A DNA stretch of 6,017 nucleotides from contig CAUZIY010000183.1 in NCBI GenBank assembly GCA_963579995.1, positions 1 to 6,017 of the forward strand, given 5' to 3'. This DNA comes from UBA6626 sp963579995 (GTDB lineage: Bacteria > Planctomycetota > Phycisphaerae > Phycisphaerales > Phycisphaeraceae). The notes under the pieces were generated by a model. That model was not told the origin of the DNA. It saw nothing but the letters and a program-made list of their open reading frames with translations, and did not search any database. Both the position numbers and the translations under genes were made by a program. Shown piece after piece: positions 5,437 to 6,017 of this stretch. Each line of letters begins with the position of its first letter. Within the stretch, counting starts at the first letter, position 1.

Positions 5437-6017
5437 ATGGCAACCGCATCACCACAACATGTGCAATTTGGCAAGACCGACCTTTACGTGTCGCGCCTGT
5501 GCCAGGGAACGGCGTTTCGCAACATCGGCCGACACGCGGACAACCCACCCGCAGAGGCAGTCATCCGTTACTGCATAGACTTGGGCGTCAACTTTTTTGA
5601 TTCTGCTATTGGTTATGGCAGCGGATCCGCCGAGCAGGGGTTGGGCAACGCGATAAAAGGCCAACGCCATAAGATCATCATCTGCACCAAGGTTGGGCCC
5701 GGTCACTTGCCCCAACGTGAAAATGAGCCGGGTAAGCCCGCTACTTTTTCTCGCCAGTTCCTACACCATCAACTTGAAGGTTCACTTAAGAGACTGGGCA
5801 CTGATTACCTAGACTTGTATCTCCTACACAGACCAGATGATCATACTCCGCCGGCTGAATTGGCTGAGTCGATGGACGCGTTGGTTCAAGTTGGCAAGAT
5901 CCGATACTGGGGCCTGTCCAACTTTCCTGTTGCACAGGTCGGCCAATACCTCGATCTGGCCGGAGGTTCGCAAGGCTCCACGATTGCCGGCCTTGAAGAT
6001 TATTACAACATTGCCGG
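5437..6017 (+). CDS. Aldo/keto reductase, 3'-partial
   Basis: The frame from ATG 5437 stays open to the right edge, giving 193 full codons. It begins with the typical QFGKTDLYVSRLCQGT first strand (residues 10-25) of a (beta/alpha)8 NADPH-dependent aldo/keto reductase. The whole catalytic tetrad is present: D55 (NFFDSAIGYG), Y60, K85 (ICTKVG) and H131 (YLLHRPDD). Further family marks are LGTDYLDLYLLH (120-131), GKIRYWGLSNF (153-163) and EDYYN (187-191) near the QxxYN region. Family members are usually 300-340 residues, so roughly the last 40 percent is missing. It resembles the bacterial subgroup related to potassium-channel beta subunits and to YdjG- and YhdN-type enzymes. The substrate is unknown; with these neighbours a sugar-derived aldehyde or ketose is a reasonable guess. 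It follows the GH32-like gene after 138 bases containing an inverted repeat, with no clear promoter. No signal peptide is seen, so the enzyme is cytoplasmic. Confidence 0.9.
   Translation, partial: MATASPQHVQFGKTDLYVSRLCQGTAFRNIGRHADNPPAEAVIRYCIDLGVNFFDSAIGYGSGSAEQGLGNAIKGQRHKIIICTKVGPGHLPQRENEPGKPATFSRQFLHHQLEGSLKRLGTDYLDLYLLHRPDDHTPPAELAESMDALVQVGKIRYWGLSNFPVAQVGQYLDLAGGSQGSTIAGLEDYYNIA

Noticed and set aside
5449..5715. 88-codon minus-strand open frame
   Set aside because: It is antisense to the aldo/keto reductase, whose catalytic tetrad is clear on the plus strand.

Overview
The window is a bacterial, plus-strand cluster of carbohydrate-metabolism genes with intact Shine-Dalgarno sites and moderate base composition (about half G+C by eye). 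No ribosomal or other phylogenetic marker is present, so the organism cannot be named. The gene families and their variants resemble those of uncultured polysaccharide-degrading bacteria such as Planctomycetota, Poribacteria or Latescibacteria-like lineages. That placement is an impression, not a result.

Layout: (1) 3-1898, the C-terminal part of a large YetA/PcRGLX-type (exo-rhamnogalacturonan-lyase-like) protein that begins upstream of the window. (2) 1958-2335, a single-domain cupin. (3) 2337-3308, a dihydrodipicolinate synthase/N-acetylneuraminate lyase (DHDPS/NAL) family TIM barrel starting one base after the cupin stop; both classical catalytic residues of its family appear to be replaced. 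(4) 3309-3753, a 445-base gap holding a perfect 10-bp inverted repeat just after the stop, the decayed remains of a zinc-ribbon gene, and a perfect 13-base palindrome upstream of the next gene. (5) 3754-5298, a GH32-like glycosidase with altered signature motifs. (6) 5299-5436, a short gap with an inverted repeat. (7) 5437 to the right edge, the N-terminal 193 residues of an aldo/keto reductase with a complete catalytic tetrad.

Genes 1-3 look like one transcription unit. The GH32-like gene and the reductase probably form a second unit or a read-through extension. No signal peptide is visible on any gene whose N-terminus lies in the window, so those four proteins probably act in the cytoplasm on imported oligosaccharides. 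A reasonable inference is a cytoplasmic route in which a lyase or glycosidase cuts uronate-containing oligosaccharides, the cupin and barrel protein process the released (perhaps unsaturated or keto) sugar, and the reductase reduces an aldehyde or keto intermediate. The actual substrate cannot be read from the sequence. The most unusual points are the barrel protein lacking the Schiff-base lysine, the GH32-like enzyme with a changed RDP motif, and the zinc-ribbon relic between the two gene blocks.
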